Below are positions 63,509 to 64,000 of a stretch of DNA of 64,000 bases, one piece after another. The notes beneath the pieces are model-generated. The model was given only the letters and a program-made list of their open reading frames with translations, searched no databases and was not told where the DNA came from. The first letter of the stretch is position 1; the number at the start of each line of letters is the position of its first letter. The position numbers and the translations under genes were made by a program. The DNA is taken from positions 4,278,001-4,342,000 of the forward strand of contig NZ_CP066370.1 of assembly GCF_016406325.1 (NCBI RefSeq), in the 5' to 3' direction. The DNA comes from Shewanella putrefaciens. Its GTDB lineage: Bacteria; Pseudomonadota; Gammaproteobacteria; Enterobacterales; Shewanellaceae.

Positions 63509-64000
63509 ATGAAACATGTGTTCCGCGACATTGGTTGTGTTGGATTAGGCCTAGTACTAGGCCTGTCTATTAGCCTATCCAGTAAAGAGAATACAAAATC
63601 TTCTTTAAATAATTTTGACTATCCATTGCTACAGGATGTTATTGAAACAGTTGAAACTTATTATGTTAAAACCGTTTCAAAGGAAGAATTGGTCCAAGCG
63701 GCCATCAAGGGAATTTTTGAACATTTAGATCCTTACTCTAGCTTTTTAAATCACCAAGAATTCCTCGATTTAAAAGATGCCAACCGAGGTGAGTACTTTG
63801 GTTTTGGGTTTGAAGTCGCCAGCAATAAAAATCAGATCAGTATCATAGCGCCCTTCGCTAATTCCCCCGCAGAAAAAGCGGGGATAAGAGCTGGGGACAC
63901 TATTATCAAACTCAATAATACTCTATCAACTGAAGCGAATCTCTCCGATATTCTTGCAGAAATAAAACAGCACAGCCTACGTAATCAACCGATTGATTTA
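63509..64000 (+). CDS. S41 family (CtpA-type) carboxyl-terminal protease, partial
   Basis: The first 164 codons are in the window and it continues past the end. An N-terminal signal or anchor (GCVGLGLVLGLSISL) is followed by the S41 N-terminal region (YYVKTVSKEELVQAAIKGIFEHLDPYSSFLN) and the start of a PDZ domain (GFGFEVASNKNQISIIAPFANSPAEKAGIRAGDTI). The Ser-Lys active site would lie beyond the edge. It is 29 bp after envC, with AGGGGGCGGCT ahead of the ATG. It probably works with EnvC in envelope processing. Confidence 0.9.
   Translation, partial: MKHVFRDIGCVGLGLVLGLSISLSSKENTKSSLNNFDYPLLQDVIETVETYYVKTVSKEELVQAAIKGIFEHLDPYSSFLNHQEFLDLKDANRGEYFGFGFEVASNKNQISIIAPFANSPAEKAGIRAGDTIIKLNNTLSTEANLSDILAEIKQHSLRNQPIDL

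Noticed and set aside
1..64000. CRISPR arrays, tRNA or rRNA genes, prophage and insertion sequences with transposase
   Set aside because: No regularly spaced repeats, RNA-gene signatures, phage structural genes or transposase frames were seen on either strand. The only mobile element supported is the group II intron.

Overview
The window looks like a chromosomal segment of a Shewanella-type gammaproteobacterium. This rests on gene families and neighbourhoods: gor next to prlC, hutC-hutU-hutH divergent from hutI, and the block rhodanese-secB-gpsA beside gpmI-envC-ctpA, which is close to the enterobacterial yibN-secB-gpsA / gpmI-envC layout without grxC. No tRNA, rRNA, CRISPR array, prophage or replication origin was seen. 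The species cannot be fixed without a search.

Layout. 1-4.5 kb: an RND efflux pair (lipoprotein adaptor then inner-membrane pump), minus strand. 5-11.9 kb: glutathione S-transferase, thioesterase, oligopeptidase A, two exported proteins of unknown role and glutathione reductase. 11.9-16.2 kb is the accessory part. It holds a lone membrane protein, an integron-attC-like sequence, a cluster of inverted repeats that may be a small RNA, and a full group II intron with its reverse transcriptase/maturase. 16.4-20.5 kb: proline uptake (putP with a small membrane partner) and proline synthesis (proB, proA). 20.6-26.2 kb: the histidine-utilisation cluster, with a perfect HutC-type operator between hutC and hutI. 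26.3-29.2 kb: a siderophore-interacting flavoprotein with a MarR regulator that has two matching operator-like sites, an exported tyrosine-phosphatase-like protein and small unknowns.

29.4-36.7 kb: a membrane-anchored glycerophosphodiesterase, acireductone synthase (mtnC), a second member of the membrane family seen at 12.2 kb, a GFA-fold protein, two thioesterases, a small GNAT and an HPP membrane protein. 36.8-44 kb: an exported MORN/YwqK-repeat protein, an acyl-CoA synthetase and a GntR (YtrA-type)/ABC operon. 44-48 kb: an exported peptidase-like hydrolase joined to an ABC exporter, with a 29-codon ORF bridging the ATPase and permease genes by ATGA overlaps at both ends, then a PspB-like small protein. 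48-52 kb: mog, an NlpC/P60 lipoprotein, a TraF-like outer-membrane protein and pirin. 52-56 kb: a shortened KdpD-like sensor kinase, a KdpE-like regulator and a KtrA/KtrB potassium system in one run. 56-64 kb: a GNAT, a BaiN/HI0933 flavoprotein, gpsA, secB, a rhodanese, gpmI, envC and the 5' part of a ctpA-type protease that runs off the window.

How the genes work together. Most of the window is core metabolism and envelope maintenance. The strongest leads for new biology are four. The first is the uncharacterised membrane family present twice (12243-12968 and 32849-33955), one copy in the intron/attC-like region and one flanked by duplicated terminators. The second is the palindrome-rich non-coding stretch at 13.2-13.4 kb. 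The third is the translationally coupled mini-ORF in the ABC operon. The fourth is the potassium module in which KdpDE-like genes sit with KtrAB instead of KdpFABC.
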